Source: JBKBRC01 sp046292345
GTDB lineage: Bacteria; Bacteroidota; Rhodothermia; Rhodothermales; Rubricoccaceae
DNA length: 64,000 nucleotides
Direction: 5' to 3'
NCBI GenBank assembly: GCA_046292345.1
Contig: JBKBRC010000002.1
Location: 85,120-149,119, forward strand
Shown: positions 8,812-18,100 of the stretch, piece after piece
Position numbering within the stretch: the first letter of the stretch is position 1
How the letters are laid out: each line of letters begins with the position of its first letter
The notes under the pieces: model-generated
Told to the model about the DNA's origin: nothing
Databases searched by the model: none
The model's input: the letters and a program-made list of their open reading frames with translations, nothing else
Program-made: the position numbers and the translations under genes

Positions 8812-10065
8812 CTACCGGACCTGCGCCCACGCCGAGCCCTGGCGTCGGAACTCGTAGACGGCCCCGCGAAAGCCCGCCACGCCGATGGCCCCGACGAGCA
8901 GCCGGTCGCCGTCGAGGGCGACGTCCTCGCCAAAGGCCGTGCCCGAGCCCCGGCCTTCGGGGAAAAGCTCCGCCTCTAGCTCCCACGCCCCTGTCGGCCG
9001 GCGAACCCAGACGAAGGCGGACCCGCGCGTGCGCGCGCGGCCGGCCGCGCTGACCACGACGCGGTCGCCGTCGGCGTCGAGGGCGAAGCCGTAGGAGTCT
9101 AGGAAGCCGAGGTCCGGGGGACGAAGCTCGGCCTCGAAGACCCACGCGGCGCCGGTGTGGCGGTAGACGAAGACGGCCCCCGCGCCGAGTTCGCCCGCGA
9201 CCTCGCGCGTCCGGGAGGCGACCGCCAACAGCGGGCCGTCCAGTGCTAGCCCGCCCCCGAAGCGAAGGTTTTCGGTGATCTGCGGCGGCTCGATCTCGGC
9301 GGCTAGCTGCCATATAGCGCCACTGCGTTCGTACACCCTGACCCTGCCGACCGTACGGAGCCCTCCTGCCGCCTCGCCTCCAGATCCAATAGCCATGCGA
9401 TTGCCGTCGAGAGCCAGGCCCCCCCCGAACCCGTTGGACGTGCCGCCGCTCGCCGGGTCATGCGCCGGGTCGTCGATCCGAGCCTCTTCGGTCCATCCGT
9501 CCGAGCCGCGCGTGTAGAGCAACACGGCATTCGGGCTGACGACCTGCCCGAACTCTCCCGTTGCCCCCCCGACTGTAGCTGCAACCCGGTCCCCTGACGC
9601 AGACACGCGCACGCCGAACGTACGGTTGGTCATCGGCTCCGGCGGGAATAGCTCCGCCTCAAGAACCGGAGCCTCTCCAGAAACTCGGTACACGTAGACG
9701 CGGCCCGGCACGGTCGCTATCTCTGGAAGACTCATGATCGGCGCGCCCACCGCCAAAGTGCTGCCGGACAGGGACAGGCCCCATCCAAAGAGGTCCACAT
9801 CGGGCGTTTTCCCAAGCCGCCGGAGAGCACTGGTTCGCACCCACGCGCCGGTTGTCCGGCGTAGCACGAACGCCTCCCCCGAATCGACGGCCCCCACCAC
9901 CGCGAGGTCCCCGTCGAGCCCGATGGCGTTGCCGAAGTGGCGGCCCCCGGCGTAGATGCGCCCGTCGCTGCCGGTGATGCCGGTGTCACATCCCAGGAGG
10001 GCGCCCGCGCACAAACAGACGGCCCCAGCGGCAACGAGGAGACGCCTGGGTGAGGGGTAAAGCAT
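8812..10065 (-). CDS. FG-GAP-repeat beta-propeller lipoprotein
   Basis: This 417-residue protein begins with a lipoprotein signal (AVCLCAGALLGC, lipobox LLGC, Cys about residue 25). The mature part consists of about seven repeats of about 55 residues of the form FGxxLALDGDRLAVGA...GAVYVFRRxGxxW, FG-GAP/integrin-alpha-like blades that would close a seven-bladed propeller. No catalytic residues are evident; a surface binding or adhesion role is plausible but unproven. It is transcribed away from the subtilisin-like gene. Its stop codon lies 3 bp before the junction with the carboxylase fragment. Codon usage is visibly less GC-extreme than in neighbouring genes, which fits acquisition with the cassette. 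Confidence 0.85.
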   Translation of the reverse strand: MLYPSPRRLLVAAGAVCLCAGALLGCDTGITGSDGRIYAGGRHFGNAIGLDGDLAVVGAVDSGEAFVLRRTTGAWVRTSALRRLGKTPDVDLFGWGLSLSGSTLAVGAPIMSLPEIATVPGRVYVYRVSGEAPVLEAELFPPEPMTNRTFGVRVSASGDRVAATVGGATGEFGQVVSPNAVLLYTRGSDGWTEEARIDDPAHDPASGGTSNGFGGGLALDGNRMAIGSGGEAAGGLRTVGRVRVYERSGAIWQLAAEIEPPQITENLRFGGGLALDGPLLAVASRTREVAGELGAGAVFVYRHTGAAWVFEAELRPPDLGFLDSYGFALDADGDRVVVSAAGRARTRGSAFVWVRRPTGAWELEAELFPEGRGSGTAFGEDVALDGDRLLVGAIGVAGFRGAVYEFRRQGSAWAQVR

Positions 10066-10206
10066 GGCGAAGAGGCAGGTTTGTCTTTAAAGATAGGGAG
10101 ATGATTTTTGGAACGGAGGAGGGCGCATACTTATGCCCTATGCTTGTATTGGGCGGAGGGCTTGAGCCTTGTAACATGGGTGCTCTCCACTAGCCGCTCT
10201 TGAACT

Positions 10207-11925
10207 ATGGGTGCTTTGATTCGCCAACGCAGGGCTACGCTCTGTCACCTCGTCTTGTGTCTGGCCCTCATGAGCGTCGCGGCGTGCGATAGCGGGACTG
10301 AGGCACACCCAGGGCCCGGGGGCAACGCCCAAGCTAGCCCATCCGCAGCGTCGGAAACCGCCGGGGACCCAACGGAGTGGAGCGCGATGACGGCGCAGGC
10401 CCTCTGGGAACACGTCGCCGCGCTCGACAGCACCGTGCTCGTGGGCTTGAAAGAAGCCGGGCGGGCCCGTGGAGTGGACACCCGCGGCCGTTCTCTCGTA
10501 CCGAAAAGCCTCTGGGAACCGCTGAGCCAGCGGGTCGCCGCTCTAGGCGTGGAGGTGCTCTACGTCGAAGAGACGCTGCACCCGCTCGTCCAGCTCCGCC
10601 TGACGGGGCCTGCCCAGATCGAGGCCCTGCGCCGTGCCCCGTTCGTGGAGTACGTCGAGCCTGCCAGCTTCGACGCGACGGGATTCCTTTTGGAACCGGG
10701 CTGCGGAAGCTCGGCGCCAGTACAGTTCGGGAACGCTCAGGCGCCAGGGGACATCGTCCCTTACACGCTTTTCCGCCACCGTGTCCCGCAAGCGTGGTCC
10801 ATTGCTCCGACCGCCGGTGCCGGAGTCACCGTGGGGGTGGTTGACACGGGCACAAGCGTGTACCAGCCTCAGCTGCAAAGCCAGTTCGCTACGGGGATGA
10901 GCGCAGGGCGCACGATCGTGTACGACTACACGGACCCGAGCGGTCAGAACGGGCCGCCCCTGTGGCACGACAGCTGCGGCCACGGGACGAAAGCGCTCGG
11001 GCTGATCGCCGCGCCGCGCGACGGCAGAAGCATCGTTGGGGTCGCCTACCGAGCAAACGCGTACGCCGTCCGCGCCCTGGATGACGTGTACGCCCACGTT
11101 GGGCAGTGGCTCGAGGTCAGGGAAGGGATCAGACGGGCGGCCGAGGCATCTCGCATCGTCAGCATGGCCTTCGGGGCTTCGACCGGAAACTCCGGCGTGT
11201 CCAACACCATCAGGTTTTATTACCATGACATCGAATACAAACGCCTGTTTATAGGGGCGGCAGGCTCATCAACCCAGTTCTTTACGGGGATGACCTACCC
11301 CTCGACTCTGGAGGAGGTCATGGCCGTAACGGGAACGACCGACGGCTTCAGCCCGTGCAGCGGGTGCAACTATGGCGAGAAGGTGTTCCTCGTGGCTTAT
11401 ACGGGAGGCGAGAGCACAGGGCTGAACGAAGGCGAGATCAACGGCTTCGGCAAGAGCTCCGGCGCAACGTCGGTCATCAGCGGCATCGCCGCTCTCGTGA
11501 TGAGCCACTATCCGAACCTCAGCCGCGACCAGGTCGTCGAGCGTCTGCGCCAAGCCGGCAGCCGCTCCGGCAGCCGAGACCCCCGCATCGGCCACGGCGT
11601 CGTCAACGCCGAGGCGGCCGTCGGCGGCATCAAGGACGTCCGGATCACCGGGCCGGGGGTGGTGTCGTCCTCCGGGACCTACACGTTCACGGCGGCCGTC
11701 GAGGGGGGCAGCGGGCCATTCGCGTACGCGTGGTCCTCGGGTGGCACAGGCTCCGGCGGGTCCGGAGCGTCGCAGACGCGTTCCTACCACATTGCCACGG
11801 GTCAGGAGTCGTACACGTTCCCGGTCGAGGTGTCCGTGACGGACCAGAGTACGGGCTCCACCCGCACGGCGTCGTGGACGGTTCTCGTGCAAGGCGAGGG
11901 ATGCGGCACGATGATCAACTGTTGA
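10207..11925 (+). CDS. S8 (subtilisin-like) serine peptidase lipoprotein with C-terminal Ig/PKD-like domain
   Basis: This 572-residue protein has a lipoprotein signal with lipobox VAAC (Cys27). A propeptide-like region (about 60-155, ending FVEYVEPAS as in I9 inhibitors) precedes the peptidase domain. Catalytic Asp213 lies in VGVVDTGTS, His259 in GHGTKALGL and Ser422 in SSGATSVISGIAALVM; the usual GTSMA is GATSV here. A C-terminal Ser/Gly-rich Ig/PKD-like domain (about 480-565) ends with two cysteines. It probably acts on the cell surface or in the periplasm; the substrate is unknown. It is divergent from the FG-GAP gene across a 141-bp, relatively AT-rich spacer. Its base composition is less GC-rich than the flanks. 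Confidence 0.88.
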   Translation: MGALIRQRRATLCHLVLCLALMSVAACDSGTEAHPGPGGNAQASPSAASETAGDPTEWSAMTAQALWEHVAALDSTVLVGLKEAGRARGVDTRGRSLVPKSLWEPLSQRVAALGVEVLYVEETLHPLVQLRLTGPAQIEALRRAPFVEYVEPASFDATGFLLEPGCGSSAPVQFGNAQAPGDIVPYTLFRHRVPQAWSIAPTAGAGVTVGVVDTGTSVYQPQLQSQFATGMSAGRTIVYDYTDPSGQNGPPLWHDSCGHGTKALGLIAAPRDGRSIVGVAYRANAYAVRALDDVYAHVGQWLEVREGIRRAAEASRIVSMAFGASTGNSGVSNTIRFYYHDIEYKRLFIGAAGSSTQFFTGMTYPSTLEEVMAVTGTTDGFSPCSGCNYGEKVFLVAYTGGESTGLNEGEINGFGKSSGATSVISGIAALVMSHYPNLSRDQVVERLRQAGSRSGSRDPRIGHGVVNAEAAVGGIKDVRITGPGVVSSSGTYTFTAAVEGGSGPFAYAWSSGGTGSGGSGASQTRSYHIATGQESYTFPVEVSVTDQSTGSTRTASWTVLVQGEGCGTMINC

Positions 11926-12008
11926 CCACCGGGATGGCGTGTCACTGGGATGCCGGCTCGGTCCAAATGCGTAGCGCTGCAACTTACCTTCTCACTCTCC
12001 CGCTGACG

Positions 12009-12566
12009 ATGAGTCATATGGTCCGAGTCCATCTTTTCGCGGTCTGCGTCCTGGCGCTCGCGTCATCTGCCGCTGCGCAGCCGCAGTTCGGGTTCCACGT
12101 GGGGGCGGCGGTCCCCGCGGGCGGCCTCGCACAGTACCGGTCTGCCGGGCTTTCCGCTACGGCCACGGCCGGGCTGGGCACCGAGCGCCGGGGCGTCGGG
12201 GGCCGGGCCGAGGTTTCGGCGCTGCACCTCTTCGGGCGGACGCCGCCGTCAGCGCGGGAGGCCCCCCTCTACGGGGCCTACAGTGCCTTAGGCTTCCGCG
12301 GCAGCCTCGTGTACACGTTGTCGGACAGTCCGCGCGCCCTCTACGCCCTCGCCGGGGCGGGGGGGTACGCGGTTGCGGTGACCGACCAGTCCAACCCGTA
12401 CGGCCTCGTGAGCGGGGTGCACGCCGGGGTGGGCCTGAAGGTGCCTGCCGGCGCGACGCGGCTTCTGGTCGAGTTGCAGGCGGTGGGGCTGCTGACGGAC
12501 TTCGGCGCGGGCGAGTTCGAGTTCCCGACGGTCCACGTCCCGCTCACCGTGGGGGTCCGGTTCTGA
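12009..12566 (+). CDS. Small outer membrane beta-barrel protein
   Basis: This 185-residue protein has a signal peptide (VRVHLFAVCVLALASSAAAQ) followed by alternating polar/apolar strands (FGFHVGAAVPAGGL, AGLSATATAGLG, GFRGSLVYTL, YALAGAGGYAVAV, GVHAGVGLKVPA) and a terminal aromatic (VPLTVGVRF). This is the pattern of an eight-stranded OmpA/OmpX-type barrel. The start could be ATG 12009 or ATG 12018; neither has a clear ribosome binding site. It lies 83 bp after the S8 peptidase on the same strand and converges on the carboxylase gene. No specific function can be assigned. Confidence 0.72.
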   Translation: MSHMVRVHLFAVCVLALASSAAAQPQFGFHVGAAVPAGGLAQYRSAGLSATATAGLGTERRGVGGRAEVSALHLFGRTPPSAREAPLYGAYSALGFRGSLVYTLSDSPRALYALAGAGGYAVAVTDQSNPYGLVSGVHAGVGLKVPAGATRLLVELQAVGLLTDFGAGEFEFPTVHVPLTVGVRF

Positions 12567-12606
12567 GTCGGAGCCAGCCCAAAGGCCTCCAGCCCTGTGC
12601 GGGGGG

Positions 12607-14172
12607 CTAGAGCGGGAGGTTGCCGTGCTTTTTGCGCGGGAGCGTCTGCACCTTGTTCCGGAGCATCCGGAGCGTGCGGATGAGGACGCGGCGGGTCTCG
12701 CGCGGGTGGATCACGTCGTCCACGTAGCCCCGCTCGGCGGCGATGTAGGGGTTCGCGAAGTGGGCCCGGTACTCCTCGGTGAAGGCGGCCTCGGCGGCGG
12801 CGGGGTCCTCGGCCTGCGCGATCTCGCGCTTGCGGATAATCTCGACGGCCCCCTTCGGACCCATGACGGCGATCTCGGCCGTCGGCCAGGCCACGTTGAG
12901 GTCGGCGCGGATGTGCTTGGAGTTCATCACGTCGTAGGCGCCGCCGTAGGCCTTCCGCGTGATGACGGTCAGCTTGGGCACGGTCGCCTCGCAGAACGCG
13001 TAGAGCAGCTTGGCCCCATGGCGGATGATCCCGCGCCACTCCTGGTCCGTCCCCGGCAGGAAGCCCGGCACGTCCTCGAACACGACGAGCGGGATGCCGA
13101 ACGCGTCGCAGAAGCGGACGAACCGGGCGCCCTTCACGCTCGCGTCGATGTCGAGCACGCCCGCGAGCACGGCCGGCTGGTTGGCCACGACGCCGACGGA
13201 CTGCCCGCCCAGGTGCGCGAACCCGACGACGAGGTTGGGTGCAAAGTCCGGGTGGATCTCGAAAAACCGCCCCTCGTCCACCACGCGGCGGATCACGTCG
13301 TGCATGTCGTAGGGCGTGGCCGGGTTCTCGGGCACGAGCGTGTCGAGGGCGGCGTCGGCGCGGTCTTCGGGGTCCTGGGTCGGGCGGAGGGGCGGGGCAT
13401 CCTCGCAGTTGGAAGGGAGGAAGCCGAGGAGTTCGCGGATGCCGAGGAGGAGGGCGCCCTCGTTCGGGAACGCCCGGTGTGCCACGCCGGACTTCGAGGC
13501 GTGGGTGTCGGCCCCGCCCAAGGCCTCCTGCGTGACCTCCTCGTTCGTGACGGTCTTGACCACGTTCGGGCCGGTCACGAACATGTAGCTCGTGCCGCGC
13601 GCCATGAACACGAAGTCCGTGATGGCGGGCGAGTAGACGGCGCCGCCGGCGCACGGCCCGAGGATGGCGGAGATCTGCGGCACGACGCCCGAGGCGAGCG
13701 TGTTCTGCAGGAAAATGTCCGCGTAGCCGCCGAGCGCGGCCACGCCCTCCTGAATGCGCGCCCCGCCCGAGTCGTTGAGCCCGATCACGGGTGCGCCGTT
13801 CTCGAGCGCGAGCGTCATCACCTTGACAATCTTCTGGGCGTGCGCGAGCCCGAGCGAGCCGCCAAAGACCGTGAAGTCTTGCGAGAAGACGTACACCGGC
13901 CGCCCGTCGATGGTGCCGTAGCCCGTCACGACGCCGTCGCCGTAGGGCCGGTCGTGCTCGAGGCCGAAGCCGCTGGCCTGGTGGCGCACGAACGCGCCGA
14001 ACTCCTGGAACGAGCCCTCGTCGAGCAGAAGGTCGAGCCGCTCGCGCGCGGTGAGCTTGCCGCGCGCGTGCTGGCGCGCGATGCGCTCGGCGCCGCCGCC
14101 AGCGCGCGCCTCGGCCCGGCGGCGGTCGAGGTCTTCGGCGAGGGGGCTGCGGGCGGGGGCGTCGTCGGACAT
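12607..14172 (-). CDS. pccB: Acyl-CoA (propionyl/acetyl-CoA) carboxylase, carboxyltransferase beta subunit
   Basis: This 521-residue cytoplasmic enzyme transfers carboxyl from carboxybiotin to an acyl-CoA. The length and the opening (ARGKLTARERLDLLLDEGSF) match PccB/AccD-type subunits. The N-terminal carboxyltransferase half contains GGSLGLAHAQKIVKVM and GLNDSGGARIQEGV; the C-terminal half has VVFEDVPGFLPGTDQEW, TVITRKAYGGAYDVMNSKH and MGPKGAVEIIRK. Propionyl-CoA is the likeliest substrate but cannot be separated from acetyl-CoA by sequence alone. The biotin carboxylase/BCCP partner is not in this window. Its 3' end is duplicated at 8526-8808. A TATTTTG element on the minus strand (14216-14222) may be its promoter; otherwise it could be read from the malG side. 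Confidence 0.93.
   Translation of the reverse strand: MSDDAPARSPLAEDLDRRRAEARAGGGAERIARQHARGKLTARERLDLLLDEGSFQEFGAFVRHQASGFGLEHDRPYGDGVVTGYGTIDGRPVYVFSQDFTVFGGSLGLAHAQKIVKVMTLALENGAPVIGLNDSGGARIQEGVAALGGYADIFLQNTLASGVVPQISAILGPCAGGAVYSPAITDFVFMARGTSYMFVTGPNVVKTVTNEEVTQEALGGADTHASKSGVAHRAFPNEGALLLGIRELLGFLPSNCEDAPPLRPTQDPEDRADAALDTLVPENPATPYDMHDVIRRVVDEGRFFEIHPDFAPNLVVGFAHLGGQSVGVVANQPAVLAGVLDIDASVKGARFVRFCDAFGIPLVVFEDVPGFLPGTDQEWRGIIRHGAKLLYAFCEATVPKLTVITRKAYGGAYDVMNSKHIRADLNVAWPTAEIAVMGPKGAVEIIRKREIAQAEDPAAAEAAFTEEYRAHFANPYIAAERGYVDDVIHPRETRRVLIRTLRMLRNKVQTLPRKKHGNLPL
12609..12891. repeat. 283-bp direct repeat, right copy (3' end of pccB)
   Basis: This copy forms the in-frame 3' end of the intact carboxylase gene. 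It is identical to 8526-8808 except at two synonymous positions. Sequence beyond 12608 (cassette side) and beyond 12891 (gene interior) does not match the other copy. Confidence 0.95.
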
Positions 14173-14265
14173 GGGCGCGGCAGGTGGCGAACGGGACGGA
14201 GGGTGGGCAGGGCCGCAAAATACCTGCGCGCCTGGCGGCAGCCCGCCGCATGTGCTCGCCGCACG

Positions 14266-15099
14266 TCAGCCCTTGACGGCGCCGAGCGTCAGCCCCGAGA
14301 TGAGGTAGCGGCTGAGCACGAGGAAGAGCACCACGACGGGCAGCGAGACGATCAGGCTCCCGGCCGCGTACAGCCCCCACTGCGTGTTCATCGACGCCTG
14401 GAACAGCTTCAGGCCCACCGGCATCGTGAACAGCTCCTGGTCCTGCAGCACCACAGCCGCGATCACGTACTCGTTCCACGCCGTCATGAACGAAAACAGC
14501 GCCGTGATCACGAGCGCGGGCGCCGCCAGCGGCAGGATGACCTTGTAGAACGTCTGCCAGGGCCCCGCCCCGTCGATGCGCGCGGCCTCCTCGAGGCTCG
14601 CCGGGATCGTGTCGTAGTAGCCCTTCATCTGCCAGACGCAGAACGGCAGCGCCGTCGCGGTGTAGATGATCACGATGCCGATGTAGGAGTTGAGCAGCCC
14701 CAGATTGATCAGCACGATGTAGAGCGGCAGGAGCAGCATTGTAGCCGGGAACATCTGCGTGACGAGGATGCCCGAGAGCGCCGCCTTACGGCCGCGGAAG
14801 CGGTAGCGGCTGAGTGCGTAGCCGGCCGTCGAGGCCAGTGCGACGCCGGTGACGGTGACGACGCCGGCCACGAGCAGCGAGTTGGCGAGCCAGCGCAGGA
14901 ACGGCGTCTCGGTCAGCAGCACGCGGTAGTTGTTGAGCGAGGCGCCCTCCGGAATGACGGCCAGCGAGCGCGAGAGCAGCTGGTCGGCCGGGCGCAGCGA
15001 GATCGTCGCGATGCGCGTGATCGGGAAGACGGCGATGAAGGCGAAGAGCGCCAGGGCGGCATAGGAGCCGACAGGGCCGAGCAGCGAGCGGATACGCAT
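14266..15099 (-). CDS. malG: Carbohydrate ABC transporter inner membrane subunit, MalG type
   Basis: This 277-residue protein has six predicted membrane helices. Its cytoplasmic EAA loop reads EEAARIDGAGPWQTFYKVILPLAAPAL (cited in part as EEAARIDGAG), the docking site for the transport ATPase. It would form the maltodextrin channel with the MalF homologue at 18544-19542. It starts 34 bp after the glycosidase gene and is the last sugar gene of the leftward locus. No ATPase (MalK/MsmX) gene occurs in the window, so the energising subunit must be encoded elsewhere. Confidence 0.92.
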   Translation of the reverse strand: MRIRSLLGPVGSYAALALFAFIAVFPITRIATISLRPADQLLSRSLAVIPEGASLNNYRVLLTETPFLRWLANSLLVAGVVTVTGVALASTAGYALSRYRFRGRKAALSGILVTQMFPATMLLLPLYIVLINLGLLNSYIGIVIIYTATALPFCVWQMKGYYDTIPASLEEAARIDGAGPWQTFYKVILPLAAPALVITALFSFMTAWNEYVIAAVVLQDQELFTMPVGLKLFQASMNTQWGLYAAGSLIVSLPVVVLFLVLSRYLISGLTLGAVKG

Positions 15100-15133
15100 C
15101 GGAAGCAGGATCGAAAGGCTTGAGGCAGGCGCG

Positions 15134-18100
15134 CTAGCGGCTGATGCGCCCCGAGACGACGTCGTAAACGTTGGGCGAGCGCGGGTCTACGCGCCCGCCG
15201 CCCACGTCCTCGGTCGCCTCGCGGGCGACGCGGCGGAACTCGCCCACGCCGCCGCCGGCGGTGCGCGCGCCGACGAGCATCGTCACGCGCGCACCGCGGG
15301 GCAGGCGCGGCAGCACGAACGTAGGCACGGAGAGCGTGAGCGAGCCCGTGCGGTAGTCGAACACCGACTGGCCGGCAGGCAACTCGCCCAGGACGCGCCC
15401 GCGGGCGTCCTCGATCAGCACGCCGTCGCCGATAAAGAGGACGTACTGATAGCCCTCGCCGCGCGGGAACTCGTAGTCCGCGCCGCGCCCGACGCGCCGC
15501 GCGCCGCCCGGCTCGGTGTCGATCACAATGGCGACCATGGTGGGCGGGAAGCCGAGCGAGTCGCGCGGGACGAGATGAGTGAACTCGGCGCGGAAGTAGG
15601 TCGTCGAGTCGTCGCGGGCGACCTCGAGGTAGGTCGCGTCGAGCACGCCCGGCGGGAAGCCGAGCGGGTAGACGAACGTGCTCGTCGCGCCCCAGTCGTC
15701 GCCGTCGGGGTCGGTCTCGGTGAGCACGATCTCGGCGATGGGGTTGTCCTGCATGAGCTGCTCAGGCGTGAGCTGCCGCTGCTCGCGGAGGATCTCCATG
15801 ACGGGGTAGCTCGTGCGGAGCGCGGGCTCGGCGAAGGCGAAGCCGTCCCACCACACCGCGTCGCCGGTGGGCGCGGGCGTGGTCTCGGTGTCGGCGCCGT
15901 CGAGCGTAGCGCCGGCGGGCGTCAGGCGGAGCTGACGGCCCTCGGCAGGGCCCTCGGCAGGGCCCTCGGCAGGGCCCTCGGCAGNNNNNNNNNNNNNNNN
16001 NNNNNNNNNNNNNNNNNNNNNNNNNNNNNNNNNNNNNNNNNNNNNNNNNNNNNNNNNNNNNNNNNNNNNNNNNNNNNNNNNNNNGGCCCTCGGCAGGGCC
16101 CTCGGCAGGGCCCTCGGCAGGGCCCTCGGCAGCGGCCGTGGCGGGCAGCGGCACGGCTACCTCGCGCCCGAAGGCGCGCACGCGTACGGCCGCGCCCTCG
16201 GGCAGCACGCCCTGCGGCGCGAGCGTCGCCTCGAACGCGTCTGCCGTCTGGCGCAGCGTGAGGGCGACGCGCCCGTCGCCGAGGCGGATCTGCGTGCGCG
16301 TCTCGCCCCACGCCGCGGGCAGCGCGGGCGCGAGCGTGGCCGTGGCCGCGTCGGCGTAGCCGAGGCCGAGCGCGCCCTCGTAGACGGCCGCGATAAACGC
16401 CGCGAGGCTGTAGGGCTGGAGCGGCGCGCCGGCCGCCTGCGGCGCGGCACGCGGCGCGCGCGGGTGCCCGTCGAGCATCTCCGGAATCCCGCCGACGACG
16501 CCGCGGTCCAGCACGAGCTCGGCCTGCGCGCGCAGCAGGCGCCCGGCGGGCTCGGCGCCGCCCGTCTGCGCCATGAGCGTCGCGGCCGGGCCGGCGAGCC
16601 ACGTCCAGACGGTACCGTTGAAGCGCGCCGCCTCGGGCGGGTAGTAGCCCGTGGCGCGCACGAACGGGTGGAAGCGGTCGTCGGACTGCGCGAGCGTGGC
16701 GACGCCGTAGGGGAAGACGAGCGTCTCGGCCATGCGGCGCGTGTACGCGGCCGCCTCGCGCGGCGCGACGGCGCCGGTGCGCAGCAGGTCCGCGAGCGCG
16801 AGCAGGCCGCCGGGCCGGAGCTCGGGCAGGGCCTGCCCGTCCATCCCCAAGCGGTCCACGAGCAGCGAGTCACGCCGCGCGAAGCGCTGAAGCGTGGCCG
16901 CCTCGAGCGCGCGCGCGCTGTCGGCATACCAGCGCGCCGACTCGCGGCCGGAGACGCCCATGATCTCGGCAAACGAGAACGTGGCGCGGAGCGCGCGCGC
17001 GAGCGCCCCCTGCGCCTCGGCGGGCGCCCCGACACGCCGCTCGGCAGGGGCGTCGGCCCAGGTGCCGTAGTCCTGCCGCGCGAGCAGGAAGCCCTGAGGC
17101 GAGACCGGGTTGCCGCGCCGGCTGTCGGGCTCGTAGAGGCCACGGAGGGCGAAGACGGCCTTGAACCAGAAGTTTTCGCGGCCCGTGACGAGCGTCCGGT
17201 CGCCGGTGGCGCGCACGTAGTCGCCGGCAGCGGCGAGGTAGCGCGCGGTCGCGTCGGTGGTGGCAAAGACGGGCGGCCCGGCCGGCGGGACGAGGTCGGG
17301 GGCGCGCCCGAGCACGTCGATGCGGCGGTCGAAGCGCTGCGCGTCGCCGAAGGCGGCGAGCAGGCCGCGCGCGGTCTCGAAGCGGCCCATCCCGAGCCAG
17401 GCTCCGAAGCCGTGCAGGGCCGGGAGCGCCGTATGCGGCTCGGTGCCGGGCACGCCCGGCCAGAGGCGCGCCCGCGCCGAGTCCTCGGCGGCGAGCCCGT
17501 CGAGCGCGAGCACGGCCCAGCCGAAGGCCATGTCGATGGTGTCGTCGCCGGTGTCGAGAGGGCTGGCGCGCAGGAGGGCCGCCATGCGGGCGCTGCGCGC
17601 CGCACGGGCCTGCTCGGCGTCGCGGAGCGCGAGGCGCGCGAGCGAGTCGGCGGCCGCAGGCGTGTCGGCGGTGGCGACGACGACGGCGCCGGGCGTGGCG
17701 AAGGCGACCTCGCCGGGTGCGAGGGCGCGGTCGCGCTGCCCCTCGGGCGTCTCGTCCGTGCCCGTCGCCCGGGCAACCGCGTCGCCGGAGCCGCGCACGG
17801 CGACCCACACGGGCCGCGCCTCGCCGTCCGGACGCGCGGTGTAGTCGGCACGGGCGAAGAGCAGCGTGCCGCCGCGCGCCTCGACGGCGTAGTCGCGCGC
17901 GGCAGCGCGGTCCGAGACGACAGGCCGGAAGGCAACTCTGCCGAGCGAGTCGGGCACGTCTATGAGAAGCGCGCCGCGCCCGTCGAGGAGCGTGACACGC
18001 TCGGCGAGCGCGGGGCGGCGGCCTTGCGCGAGCAGGCCCATCAGGCGCGTGAGCATCGTGGCGGCCGTGTCGCGCTGCGCGTAGTAGCGCAGCGCGAAAT

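Noticed and set aside
10066..10206. Promoters in the AT-rich divergent spacer between the propeller and peptidase genes
   Set aside because: A TATCTTTA element toward the propeller gene resembles a -7 box, but no -33 match has proper spacing, and nothing convincing faces the peptidase gene.
12625..15123. Plus-strand open frame of about 830 codons opposite pccB and malG
   Set aside because: It is a composition shadow of two well-supported minus-strand genes, with no signal or motif.
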